Shown here: positions 16,929-24,852 of the stretch, piece after piece
Layout: each line of letters starts with the position of its first letter
How positions within the stretch are numbered: the stretch's first letter is position 1
Source of the DNA: Actinomadura parmotrematis
GTDB lineage: Bacteria; Actinomycetota; Actinomycetes; Streptosporangiales; Streptosporangiaceae
Reading direction: 5' to 3'
Length of the DNA: 64,000 nt
Assembly: GCF_019458805.1 (NCBI RefSeq)
Contig: NZ_JAIBOA010000019.1
Coordinates: forward strand, 62,001 to 126,000
Made by a program: the position numbers and the translations under genes
The notes under the pieces: model-generated
Told to the model about the DNA's origin: nothing
The model's input: only the letters and a program-made list of their open reading frames with translations
Database searches by the model: none

Positions 16929-17957
16929 TCACTCGCCGATGCGCTCGCACAGCCACGCGAGGGCCAGCGGGTAGCGGTAGTCGATGCCGCCGTGGGCCGC
17001 GTTGAAGATCTCGAAGTGCACCCGGTCGGCGGGGACGCCCGCGTCGAGGACGGCGCGGTGGAAGGCCGCCGCGCCGACGTCGAGGTACCACTCGTCTCGG
17101 TTGCCGCCGTCGATCCAGATCGCCCGCTGGGCGCCGAGCGCCTCGGCGTGCCCGGCGGCCATCCGGACCGGGTCGACGTCCAGCCAGCGCCGCCAGACGT
17201 CCTCGCGGACCACGCCGGTCTCCGGGTCGAACGGCAGGACGGGCGTGCCGTCGGGGTCCGCCGAGTAGCAGGCGGTGTAGGCGTACAGCTCCAGCAGGTC
17301 CATGTCCTCGGGCTTGGTGAAGGACGTGCGGGAGGTGAAGTCGCTCCACCAGGCGGCGATGTCGCCGTCCCAGGACCGCAGGTGCCGGACGGCCTGCGGG
17401 AACCCGGGCTGGTAGGCGTACTCGAACAGGGCGTCGCCGGCGTGGGTGGCGAGCGCGCCGAACAGGTCGGGCCGCAGCATCGGCGTGATCATCGCGCCGT
17501 AGCCGCCGCTGGACTTGCCGCTGATCGCCCGGTGCCGCGGCGCGTCGAGCGTCCGGTAGCGGGCGTCGACCCACGGGACGACCTCGTCGCACAGGTAGGA
17601 GTGGTAGGCGCCGGTGCCGGGCGAGTCCAGGTACTGGCTGCCGCCGTAGGACGTCCAGGCGTCCACGAACACCACGATCGCCGGGGGCGCCTCGCCGCTC
17701 GCGAAGACCGCGTCGGCGGTCTCGGGGAAGGTCCGGCGGAACGGCGCGCGCTGCCGCCAGATGTAGGCGGTGCCGGTGAACCCGGTGATCACGTAGACGG
17801 ACGGGTAGCGGCGGCCGGGATCGGCGTCGTAGCCGGGCGGGGTGTAGACGAGGACGGGCCGCTCGTGCGGGTCCCCGAGCGGGTTGCCGCGCAGCAGCGC
17901 GCTGTCGATCGTGTGCTCTTCCAGGCGTCCCGCGAGGTCGGCGGACCAGGGCAGCAT
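16929..17957 (-). CDS. Esterase D-type alpha/beta hydrolase
   Basis: A 342-residue putative esterase. PVLVYTPPGYD, VYVITGFTG and the nucleophile elbow AISGKSSGGYGAM place Ser in a GxSxGG-type motif; the likely catalytic His is in FNAAHGGIDYRYPLA near the C-terminus. No signal peptide is evident. ATG 17957 was chosen because AAGGAG lies upstream; the longer frame enters the divergent promoter. The substrate is unknown. The gene is divergent from the PEP-mutase-like gene with 88 bases between starts. Confidence 0.83.
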   Translation of the reverse strand: MLPWSADLAGRLEEHTIDSALLRGNPLGDPHERPVLVYTPPGYDADPGRRYPSVYVITGFTGTAYIWRQRAPFRRTFPETADAVFASGEAPPAIVVFVDAWTSYGGSQYLDSPGTGAYHSYLCDEVVPWVDARYRTLDAPRHRAISGKSSGGYGAMITPMLRPDLFGALATHAGDALFEYAYQPGFPQAVRHLRSWDGDIAAWWSDFTSRTSFTKPEDMDLLELYAYTACYSADPDGTPVLPFDPETGVVREDVWRRWLDVDPVRMAAGHAEALGAQRAIWIDGGNRDEWYLDVGAAAFHRAVLDAGVPADRVHFEIFNAAHGGIDYRYPLALAWLCERIGE

Positions 17958-18045
17958 GCAGACTCCTTCGTACGATGCCTGCCGCCAGTCCACCACGCCC
18001 CTCCCGGTGGTCCGGACGAGGGGGGCGGGCGGTAGAAACGGTGCC

Positions 18046-18747
18046 ATGACCGACTACGCCGCGCTGCGCGCGCTGCACCGCCCCGGCGATCCGGTGGTGC
18101 TGGCCAACGTCTGGGACGCCGGGAGCGCCCGGGTCGTCGAGGAGGCGGGCCATCCGGCGGTCGCGACCGCCTCGGCGGCGATCTCGGCGATGCTCGGGTA
18201 CCCCGACGGCGAGGGTGCGCCCGCCGGCGAGATGTTCGCGGCCGCCGCCCGCGTCGTCCGCGCCGTCTCGGTGCCCGTGACGGTGGACGCCGAGGCGGGG
18301 TACGGGCTCGCGCCCGGCGCGCTCGCCGAGCGGCTGCGCGCGATCGGCGCCGCCGGGCTGAACCTGGAGGACAGCCGCGGCGGGACGCTCGTGGACGCCG
18401 CCGAGCAGGCCGCCTACCTCGCGGCCCTGCGCGCCGCCGACCCCGACCTGGTCATCAACGCCCGCGTGGACGTCTACGCCGCCGGGAACGGCGACCTGGC
18501 CGAGGCGGTCGAGCGCGGCCGCCGCTACCGGGACGCGGGCGCCGACTGCGTCTACCCGATCCTGGTGACGGACGAGGCGGCGATCTCCGCGCTGGTGGAG
18601 GCGCTCGGCGCCGTCAACGTCCTCTGCCTGCCGGGGATGACGGTGCCGGGCCTCGCCGCGCTCGGCGTGGCCCGGATCTCGTTCGGCCCGGCGTTCTACC
18701 GGCGGGCGCTGGACGGGCTGCGCGAGGCCGTCACCGCGCTGCGCTGA
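18046..18747 (+). CDS. Isocitrate lyase/PEP mutase superfamily protein
   Basis: A 233-residue TIM-barrel protein of the PEP mutase branch. VLANVWDAGSARVVEEAG is the usual start, VTVDAEAGYG holds the metal-binding acid, and NLEDSRGG and INARVDVY are the further conserved strand ends. The KKCGH motif of true isocitrate lyase is absent, so it is more likely a small lyase or phosphonomutase-like enzyme acting on an oxaloacetate-type compound. Its 3' end overlaps the convergent small gene by 17 bases. Confidence 0.85.
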   Translation: MTDYAALRALHRPGDPVVLANVWDAGSARVVEEAGHPAVATASAAISAMLGYPDGEGAPAGEMFAAAARVVRAVSVPVTVDAEAGYGLAPGALAERLRAIGAAGLNLEDSRGGTLVDAAEQAAYLAALRAADPDLVINARVDVYAAGNGDLAEAVERGRRYRDAGADCVYPILVTDEAAISALVEALGAVNVLCLPGMTVPGLAALGVARISFGPAFYRRALDGLREAVTALR

Positions 18748-18934
18748 TGCCGGCGCGGATCTCGTCGGCGCCGAGCGGGCCGTCCGCCGCGAGCTCCTCC
18801 GGGGTGCGGCCCGCGCGGACGGCGTCGGCGTAGGCGACGAGCAGGTCGGCGCGGGCGGCGCCCGCCTCCTCGGCGGCCTGGCGGTAGCGGGTGACGGCGA
18901 GCTGGACCTTGGCGTCGGCCTCATCGGGGTTCAT
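18731..18934 (-). CDS. Small helical hypothetical protein
   Basis: A 67-residue protein with an Ala-rich helix (VQLAVTRYRQAAEEAGAARA) and a TPEELAADG turn near the end. ATG 18934 overlaps the stop of the DnaQ-like gene (ATGA), so it is coupled to it. It overlaps the convergent PEP-mutase-like gene by 17 bases. I recognise no domain. Confidence 0.6.
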   Translation of the reverse strand: MNPDEADAKVQLAVTRYRQAAEEAGAARADLLVAYADAVRAGRTPEELAADGPLGADEIRAGISAAR

Positions 18935-19617
18935 GGCCGGGGCCCTACCCCGCGCCGCGCCGCGCTCACCTGCCGGGGGCGGGACGGCCGCTGCGGGACG
19001 CGCGGCGAGGGCCAGGCGGCGGCCTCGGCGGCGCGGGCGAGCTTGTCGCTCCACGGCAGCGGGCGCGGCGCGTTGCGCAGGTAGTGGCGGAACAGGCGGG
19101 CGGTGGCGCGGGCGTCGTCGAGGGCGGCGTGCGCGTTGTCCAGGGGGATGCCGACGGCGGCGCAGCAGTCGGCGAGCTTGCGGACGCCCGGCGGCAGGAA
19201 CGTCCCGGCGAGCCGCTGCGTGCAGAGCGTCTCGGGCGCCCAGGCGCCGGCGCCGAGCGCGCCCGCCTCCGCGCGCAGGAAGCGCATGTCGAAGGACGCG
19301 TTGTGCGCCACGATGATCCGCCCGGCGAGCCGCCCGCCGATCTCGCCGGCCAGCTCCCGGAACGTCGGCGCGCCGCGCACCATCGCCGGGGTGATGCCGT
19401 GCACCCAGTCGGCGCCGACGGGGCCGCGCGGGTCCAGCAGGCTGTCCCACTCTTCGACGATCTCCCCGGCGGCGTCCAGCAGCACGATCGCGATCTCCAG
19501 CATCGCGTCGCCGCGGGCCGGCGAGAAGCCGCTCGTCTCGGTGTCGAGGACGGCGTAGACGGCCGCGCCGCCGGGCTTGCGGAGCGCGTCGAGGGCGAGC
19601 AGGGCGTCGTTGGTCAT
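18931..19617 (-). CDS. DnaQ-like 3'-5' exonuclease
   Basis: A 228-residue DEDD-family exonuclease related to DNA polymerase III epsilon. Exo I is YAVLDTETSGFSP, Exo II is IIVAHNASFDMRFL and Exo III is NAHAALDDARATARLF (the HxxxxxD form). It therefore keeps all acidic metal ligands. The C-terminal 45 residues are Arg/Pro-rich and probably disordered. It could proofread or trim nucleic acid; a fixed polymerase partner is not implied. ATG 19617 begins MTNDALLALDALRKPGG. Confidence 0.88.
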   Translation of the reverse strand: MTNDALLALDALRKPGGAAVYAVLDTETSGFSPARGDAMLEIAIVLLDAAGEIVEEWDSLLDPRGPVGADWVHGITPAMVRGAPTFRELAGEIGGRLAGRIIVAHNASFDMRFLRAEAGALGAGAWAPETLCTQRLAGTFLPPGVRKLADCCAAVGIPLDNAHAALDDARATARLFRHYLRNAPRPLPWSDKLARAAEAAAWPSPRVPQRPSRPRQVSAARRGVGPRP

Positions 19618-19695
19618 CGGGGCGCTTTCCGGAGGCGGTGGTGGGCTGCGCGGAGCGTCCAAGCCTAGCGGCGCGGGCGTTAACCTGGGCGGACG

Positions 19696-20853
19696 ATGGA
19701 GCGCATGGCGACGCCCTGGGGCGAACCGGAGCTCGGCCGCTTCCCCGAGGACCCGCGCGACCGCCTGCGCGCCTGGGACGCCGCCGACGAGTACCTGCTG
19801 CGGCACCTGGCGGACGAGGGCGTCGACCTGTCCGGCGCGGTCGTCGTGGTCGGCGACCGGTGGGGCGCGCTGGCGACGGCGCTCGCGCGGCACGCGCCCG
19901 TCCAGATCTCGGACTCCTTCCTCGCGCAGGCGGCGACCCGCGCGAACCTGGAGCGCAACGGGGCGCCCGGCGCCGTCCGGCTGCTGACGACGCGGGACGC
20001 GCCGCCCGTCCGCGCGGACGTGCTGCTGGTGCGCGTCCCGAAGAGCCTGGCGCTGCTGGAGGACCAGCTGCACCGGCTGGCGCCCGCCGTCCACCCGGGC
20101 ACGGTGGTCGTGGGCGCCGGGATGGTCAAGGAGATCCACACCTCGACGCTGCGGCTGTTCGAGGAGGTCCTCGGGCCGACCCGCACGTCCCTGGCGGTCC
20201 GCAAGGCCCGGCTGATCTTCTGCGCGCCCGATCCGGCGCTGCGCCCGCCGCCGGACCCGTGGCCGCTCACCTACCGGCTGCCGGAGGGCATCGGCGCGAT
20301 GTCGGGGCGGCCGGTCGTCAACCACGCGGGCGTGTTCTGCGCCGACCGCCTGGACATCGGCACCCGCTTCCTGCTGGAGAACCTGCCGGACGCCTCCCGG
20401 TTCGCGCGGATCGCCGATCTCGGCTGCGGCAACGGCGTCGTCGGCACCGCCGCCGCCCTCGCCGCGCCGGACGCCGAGGTGCTGTTCCTGGACGAGTCGT
20501 TCCAGGCGGTCGCGTCCGCCGAGGCCACCTACCGCGCGAACGCCTCGGACGGCGCCTCGGGCAAGGCGGAGTTCCGGGCGGGCGACGCGATGGCGGCGGT
20601 GCCGCCCGGCTCGCTCGACCTGGTGCTGAACAACCCGCCCTTCCACTCCCACCAGGCGACGACCGACGCGGCGGCGCTGCGCATGTTCGCCGGCGCCCGC
20701 GACGCGCTCGCGCCCGGCGGCGAGCTGTGGGTCGTCGGCAACCGGCACCTCGGCTACCACGTGCGGCTGCGCCGCCTGTTCGGCGGCTGCACCGTCGCCG
20801 CGTCGCACCCGAAGTTCGTCCTGCTGCGCGCGGTGAAGCGGGCGCGCGGCTGA
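19696..20853 (+). CDS. RlmG-like class I methyltransferase
   Basis: A 385-residue protein with the two-lobed layout of RsmC/RlmG 23S/16S rRNA guanine-N2 methyltransferases. The first lobe (about 1-185) is a degenerate methyltransferase fold. The second lobe has SAM motif I ADLGCGNGVVGT, followed by the catalytic LNNPPFHSHQA. LWVVGNRHLGYHVRLRRLFG near the end is a family hallmark. ATG 19696 opens the frame; ATG 19705 is an alternative. Which rRNA base it modifies is not determinable here. Confidence 0.87.
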   Translation: MERMATPWGEPELGRFPEDPRDRLRAWDAADEYLLRHLADEGVDLSGAVVVVGDRWGALATALARHAPVQISDSFLAQAATRANLERNGAPGAVRLLTTRDAPPVRADVLLVRVPKSLALLEDQLHRLAPAVHPGTVVVGAGMVKEIHTSTLRLFEEVLGPTRTSLAVRKARLIFCAPDPALRPPPDPWPLTYRLPEGIGAMSGRPVVNHAGVFCADRLDIGTRFLLENLPDASRFARIADLGCGNGVVGTAAALAAPDAEVLFLDESFQAVASAEATYRANASDGASGKAEFRAGDAMAAVPPGSLDLVLNNPPFHSHQATTDAAALRMFAGARDALAPGGELWVVGNRHLGYHVRLRRLFGGCTVAASHPKFVLLRAVKRARG

Positions 20854-20913
20854 CGGGGGCGCCGACCTCGCTCACCTGGGGGCGGACGGCCCCGCGACGG
20901 GATAGCCTGCCGC

Positions 20914-21324
20914 GTGGCGGTGCGGACGGCCGAGGAGATGATCGTGGACGTGCTCTGGGAGCGCAAGGACGGGCCGCTGGACGTCCGGCTGGTCCGGCGG
21001 ACCGGCTGGCGGGTCGTCGTGGCGGCGGGCGAGATCGACATGTCCTGCGCGCCGCTGCTGCTGCAGGCCGTCGAGCAGGCGCTCGGCCTGGACGCCGCGG
21101 AGGGCGAGGACGGCCCGCGCGTCGCGATCGACCTCCAGGACGTGCGGTTCTGCGACTCGCTCGGCATCAACTCGCTGGTGCGCTCCTGGCGGCGGGTGCG
21201 CGGCGAGGGCGGGACGCTGGTGCTCGCCCAGCCGAACGAGTCGATGCGGCACATGCTGCACATCACCGGGCTGGACCAGCACCTCACGGTCGTCGAGACG
21301 CTGCCCGGGGACGGGACCGGCTGA
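20914..21324 (+). CDS. STAS-domain anti-sigma-factor antagonist
   Basis: A 136-residue STAS protein with a 25-residue N-terminal extension. Core elements are VVVAAGEIDMSCAPLLLQAV, AIDLQDVRFCDSLGINSLVR and HITGLDQHLTVVETL. Ser after the conserved Asp (CDSLG) permits phospho-regulation. GTG 20914 is the longest start; ATG 20938 would remove eight residues. No kinase partner is adjacent. It converges on the TetR gene across the palindromic repeat element. Confidence 0.85.
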   Translation: MAVRTAEEMIVDVLWERKDGPLDVRLVRRTGWRVVVAAGEIDMSCAPLLLQAVEQALGLDAAEGEDGPRVAIDLQDVRFCDSLGINSLVRSWRRVRGEGGTLVLAQPNESMRHMLHITGLDQHLTVVETLPGDGTG

Positions 21325-21345
21325 TCCCCCCGGAGCCGCACCCCC

Positions 21346-21438
21346 ATGACCACCTGGTCGCCGTTCGTCGAGATGCGGCGTGTTGCGCAGTGGGAGCGCT
21401 CCCAGAGGGCAACACGCCGCATCTCAACTTTCGGTGAC
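21346..21438. repeat. Dispersed palindromic element, copy 1
   Basis: A roughly 93-bp inverted repeat. Outer arms (ATGACCACCTGGTCG against TGACCCCCCGGTCAC reversed) flank the inner arms GAGATGCGGCGTGTTGC and GCAACACGCCGCATCTC. The centre, TGGGAGCGCTCCCA, is itself a perfect palindrome. A second copy with the same arms and a different centre is at 62397. It lies between convergent genes and supplies the last codons and stop of the TetR gene. Confidence 0.85.
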
Positions 21439-21984
21439 CGGGGGGTCAGGGAGGAGGAGGTCGAGCATCCGGGCGTCGTCGCCGGGGGGCGAGGGGACGA
21501 GGTAGCCGCCGGCCCAGGCGCGGAGCATGAGGAGGGCGCGCAGGCGCGCGTCGTCCGGGTCGCAGCCGAGCTGCTCCAGGCAGGCGGAGATGTGCCCGAG
21601 CAGGGCGCGGTCGGCGTGCCGGACGGCCTCCTCGGCGGCCGGCTCGTGCTGCGCCCAGAGCCGCATGGCGCGGTCGACCGGCGCGATGTCGCGGCCGAGC
21701 GCCTGGATGCGGCGGAGCCGCTCGCGCGGGTCGGCGGTGCTGCCGAGCGCGAGGCCGAGCATCTCGTCGGTGCGCTCGTGCGCCCACCGGTCCAGCAGGG
21801 CCGCCATCAGCTCGCCGCGGTCGGTGAAGTGCCAGTAGAAGCTGCCCTTGGTGACGCCGAGCCGGGCGGCCAGCGCGGTGATCGCGACGCCGCGCTCGCC
21901 GGCCCGCGCGAGCTCCCGGTAGGCGGCCTCGATCCAGTCGCGCCGCGCCACTTTGGTGCGGGCCGTCCCGCCGCGCCCGTCCAT
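21424..21984 (-). CDS. TetR-family regulator
   Basis: A 186-residue repressor. The helix-turn-helix is ITALAARLGVTKGSFYWHFTDRGELMAALL (residues about 33-62), and the remainder is a helical ligand-binding domain. It sits 28 bases downstream of the flavin monooxygenase gene on the same strand and probably controls it; the inverted repeat CATACT-TCAG-AGTATG upstream of that gene is the likely operator. The final residues PPVTES and the stop are encoded inside the palindromic repeat element. ATG 21984 begins MDGRGGTARTK. Confidence 0.88.
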   Translation of the reverse strand: MDGRGGTARTKVARRDWIEAAYRELARAGERGVAITALAARLGVTKGSFYWHFTDRGELMAALLDRWAHERTDEMLGLALGSTADPRERLRRIQALGRDIAPVDRAMRLWAQHEPAAEEAVRHADRALLGHISACLEQLGCDPDDARLRALLMLRAWAGGYLVPSPPGDDARMLDLLLPDPPVTES

Positions 21985-22012
21985 GCGTCCCCCCAGTCCC
22001 GCTCTCACGCCG

Positions 22013-23173
22013 TCAGAGGAGGGTCGGCGCGCCCGGGGAGAGCCGCAGCTCGACCTTGCCGTAGAGGGCGTACGCGGCGTCCGGGTCGAACACCACATGA
22101 CCCGAGATCGTATTCACATCGCGCTGCGCCCGCTGGAACGGCGACGCGGTGAACTGGGCGCTCGCGCCCGCCGCCGCGCAGAGCTCGTTGACGACGGCGC
22201 GGGCCGTCCCGACGACGTGCGCGGCGACGAGCCGGGCGTGCGCGCGGCGGCCGATGTCGGCGCCGCCGGCGTCGGCGGCGGCGAGGCCGCGCACCGCGTC
22301 GTCCAGCAGGAGCCGGGCGGCGGCGAGGTCGGCGGTCGCGCGGGCGAGGCGGATCTGGCCGCTCATCAGGTCGCGCTGCCGCTCGCCGCTGTAGGCGAGC
22401 GTGCGGGTGCGCAGCCGCTCGGTGAAGCGGGCGAGGACGCCCTCGGCGACGCCGAGGACGGGCGCGGCGCCGGTCAGCGCGAACACCGGGACGAGCGGGA
22501 TCCGGTAGAGCGCGGCGGTGTTGACCAGCGCGCCGGGCGCGCGGCCCTCGGACAGGTCGGCGAGCGGGACCGAGCGGTGCCCGGGGACGAGCGCGCCCGC
22601 GACCTCGATGTCGTTGCTGCCGGTGCCGCGCATGCCGCTGGTGTGCCACACGTCGTGGACGGTGACGTCGGCGCGGGGCAGCAGGAACAGCCGGGGCTCG
22701 ATGGCGTCGCCGGCGGTGACGAGCGCCATCACCATGACGTGGTCGGCGTGCATGACGCCGCTGCCCCACGGCCAGCGGCCGGTGACGCGGTACCCGTCGC
22801 CCTCGCGCGCGGCGGTCCCGGTGGGCGACAGGACGCAGGGGATCAGCGCGTGCGGGCGGTCCGCCCAGACCTCCTCCTGGGCGCGCTCGGGGAACAGCGC
22901 GACCATCCAGTTGTGCAGCGTGTAGATCACCGACAGCCAGCCGGTGGACGCGCAGCCCGCCCCGGCGGCGCGGAAGGCGTCCACCAGCGGCGCGAAGCCG
23001 AGCTCGGCGCCGCCGAAGCGCTTCGGCACGAGGGCGCCGAACAGGCCGGTCGCGGCGAGGTCGGCGACGGTGGCGTCCGGCAGGCGCCGCGCCTCCTCGG
23101 CCTCGGGGGCGCGCTCGGCGAGCGTCGGGGCGAGCGCGCGGACGCGCCGGACCAGCTCATCACCGTACTCCAT
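22013..23173 (-). CDS. Acyl-CoA-dehydrogenase-fold flavin monooxygenase (HsaA-like)
   Basis: A 386-residue protein of the two-component flavin-dependent monooxygenase group, which shares the acyl-CoA dehydrogenase fold. ALVPKRFGGAELGF, GRWPWGSGVMHADHVMV and WHTSGMRGTGSNDIEV are characteristic, while the catalytic Glu of true dehydrogenases is not evident. Such enzymes hydroxylate phenolic or polyketide substrates using reduced flavin from a partner reductase; no reductase is adjacent. ATG 23173 begins MEYGDELVRR. Probably controlled by the downstream TetR protein. Confidence 0.83.
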   Translation of the reverse strand: MEYGDELVRRVRALAPTLAERAPEAEEARRLPDATVADLAATGLFGALVPKRFGGAELGFAPLVDAFRAAGAGCASTGWLSVIYTLHNWMVALFPERAQEEVWADRPHALIPCVLSPTGTAAREGDGYRVTGRWPWGSGVMHADHVMVMALVTAGDAIEPRLFLLPRADVTVHDVWHTSGMRGTGSNDIEVAGALVPGHRSVPLADLSEGRAPGALVNTAALYRIPLVPVFALTGAAPVLGVAEGVLARFTERLRTRTLAYSGERQRDLMSGQIRLARATADLAAARLLLDDAVRGLAAADAGGADIGRRAHARLVAAHVVGTARAVVNELCAAAGASAQFTASPFQRAQRDVNTISGHVVFDPDAAYALYGKVELRLSPGAPTLL

Positions 23174-23183
23174 GGTACGGAAA

Positions 23184-23199
23184 CATACTTCAGAGTATG
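23184..23199. promoter_or_regulatory. Candidate TetR operator
   Basis: Inverted repeat CATACT-TCAG-AGTATG, 10 bases upstream of the flavin monooxygenase start and flanked by CTGTACAG, a further palindrome. Position between promoter and start suits repression by the TetR gene of the same operon. Confidence 0.5.
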
Positions 23200-23251
23200 G
23201 AAGCTGTACAGAGGGGCGGTAAGGGAGTGCTTGCGCAGGTGGAGGGGCCGG

Positions 23252-23656
23252 TCAGTGCGCGCAGCGCCAGCGGGGCGCCGGCGAGCGGTCCGCGCCGTCG
23301 TCGTCGGGGAGGGGGAAGCGCAGGGCGCGGTCCAGCGTCGGGACGATGGGGACGAGCTGGTCCAGGCCGGTGACGGCGAGCACCGTCGCGACCTGGGGGC
23401 GCAGCTCGGTGAGGCGCACCGGCAGGCCGCGCCGGGCGGCGCCCTCGGCGAGGGAGGCGAGCACGCCGAGCCCGCTGGAGTCCATGAACGGCACGCGGTG
23501 CAGGTCGAGGACGAGCGGCGCGGACGCGTCCGCCACGGCGGCGAGGAGGCGCTCCCGGAGCGCCCGCGCGGTGCTGATGTCGATCTCGCCGCACACGCTG
23601 ACCAGGTGGCAGTGCCGGAGGCGGCGGTGGTGCACTTGCAGTGCTGGAGTTCTCAA
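23252..23656 (-). CDS. STAS-domain anti-sigma-factor antagonist
   Basis: A 134-residue STAS protein: CHLVSVCGEIDISTARALRE, LVLDLHRVPFMDSSGLGVLA, then VTGLDQLVPIVPTL. DSSG retains the phosphorylatable Ser. The tail is charged and Cys/His-containing (RWRCAH). The start is uncertain: TTG 23656 has GAGGA seven bases upstream; an internal GTG is possible. Fourth STAS gene of the window. Confidence 0.83.
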   Translation of the reverse strand: MRTPALQVHHRRLRHCHLVSVCGEIDISTARALRERLLAAVADASAPLVLDLHRVPFMDSSGLGVLASLAEGAARRGLPVRLTELRPQVATVLAVTGLDQLVPIVPTLDRALRFPLPDDDGADRSPAPRWRCAH

Positions 23657-24039
23657 GGCCCGGTCCTCGGTGCAGGACGACGGCGGTGGGCCGCGCTGTT
23701 GGACCCGGAGGCATGAAGGGTAACGCTCGGGTGGCCGCGAGGCCATACGCGCGGGGCGGCGGTGTGGAGGGCGCGCGGCCCGGGTGACCCGGGCCGCGCG
23801 CCCCTCCCGCCACGTCCGGCCGATGCTCGACGGTCTCCGCGCTGGTTCCCCCCGAAGCCAGGGCGTCCACCGGAGCGGGCCGGACGAGAAGAACGTTAGC
23901 CGCCCGGAGGCCCCCGCGGAGGCGCCGGAAGCCCCGCCGGGGCGACCGTGCGACCGGCGGCCGTTCTGGTGCGCCCAGCGGCCGGTCCCGCGCGACGGAC
24001 GGTCGCCGGGCCGCGGTGACCGGGACGGCCGGGCGGGCG
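23657..24039. other. Intergenic region with a 17-bp-arm palindrome
   Basis: About 380 bases with no credible gene. At 23769-23803 a perfect inverted repeat has 17-base arms (GGGCGCGCGGCCCGGGT and its complement) around a single G. It is far from both flanking coding regions and lacks a T-run. It may be a terminator for the AraC gene or a cruciform/protein site; nothing else was recognised. Confidence 0.5.
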
Positions 24040-24798
24040 TCAGCGGGACCGGTCGTCGCCGAAGCGGCCGGGGGTGGTGCCGAAGGCGGTCCGGAACGCC
24101 TGGACGAACGCGCTCGGGGTGGCGTAGCCGCAGGCCGCGGCGGTGCCCGTCACCGACGCGCCGCCCGCCAGCATGATCAGCGCGCGGTGCAGCCGTACCT
24201 GGGTGCGCCACTGCGGGAACGACATCCCGGTCTCGCGGCGGAACAGCCGGCTGAGCGTCCGCTCGGACGCGCCGACGGCCCGCCCGAACGCGGCGAGGCC
24301 GCGCGGGTCGGCGGGGTCGGCGGCGAGCGCGGCGGCGACGGCGCGCAGCCGGTCGTCGGCGGGCAGCGGCAGGTGCAGGGGCAGCTCGCGCACCTCGCGG
24401 AGCTGGTCGAGCGCCACCCGGAGCAGGTTGCGGCGCGGCCCGTCCGCGAGGGCCTCCCCGGGGCCGGCGGTCAGCGCGACGATGACCTCCCGGAGCAGCG
24501 GCGACACCGCCAGCACGGTGGGCCGCACGAGACCCGCCACCGGCCGCCCGCCGGGGAAGTTCACGGTGCGCAGCTCGGCGGGGCCGTGCGCCTCGTGCGC
24601 GTGCGCGATCCCGGCGGGCAGCCAGACGGCGCGGTGCGGCGGCACGATCCACGACCCCGCCCCGGTCGAGACCTCCAGCACGCCGCGGCTCGGGTGGGCG
24701 AGCTGGTGGTGAGGGTGGACGTGCCAGCCGACGCGCTCGCGGGACGCCAGCGGGATCAGCCGCGCCGTACCGTCCGGATGTTGGCGGATCTGCGACAT
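24040..24798 (-). CDS. AraC-family regulator with cupin domain
   Basis: A 252-residue regulator. The N-terminal half is an AraC-type cupin (HVHPHHQLAHPSRGVLEVST, then PPHRAVWLPAGIAHAHE). The C-terminal double helix-turn-helix runs from GASERTLSRLFRRETGMSF to VTGTAAACGYATPSAFVQAF. ATG 24798 has no clear ribosome site and may be leaderless. It is divergent from an MFS gene 54 bases away, the usual arrangement where the regulator controls the exporter. Confidence 0.88.
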   Translation of the reverse strand: MSQIRQHPDGTARLIPLASRERVGWHVHPHHQLAHPSRGVLEVSTGAGSWIVPPHRAVWLPAGIAHAHEAHGPAELRTVNFPGGRPVAGLVRPTVLAVSPLLREVIVALTAGPGEALADGPRRNLLRVALDQLREVRELPLHLPLPADDRLRAVAAALAADPADPRGLAAFGRAVGASERTLSRLFRRETGMSFPQWRTQVRLHRALIMLAGGASVTGTAAACGYATPSAFVQAFRTAFGTTPGRFGDDRSR

Positions 24799-24852
24799 AT
24801 ACGGGCAGGATATCGGCAGCCGGAAGGACCGTCCGGCGGCGATGCTGGCCGG

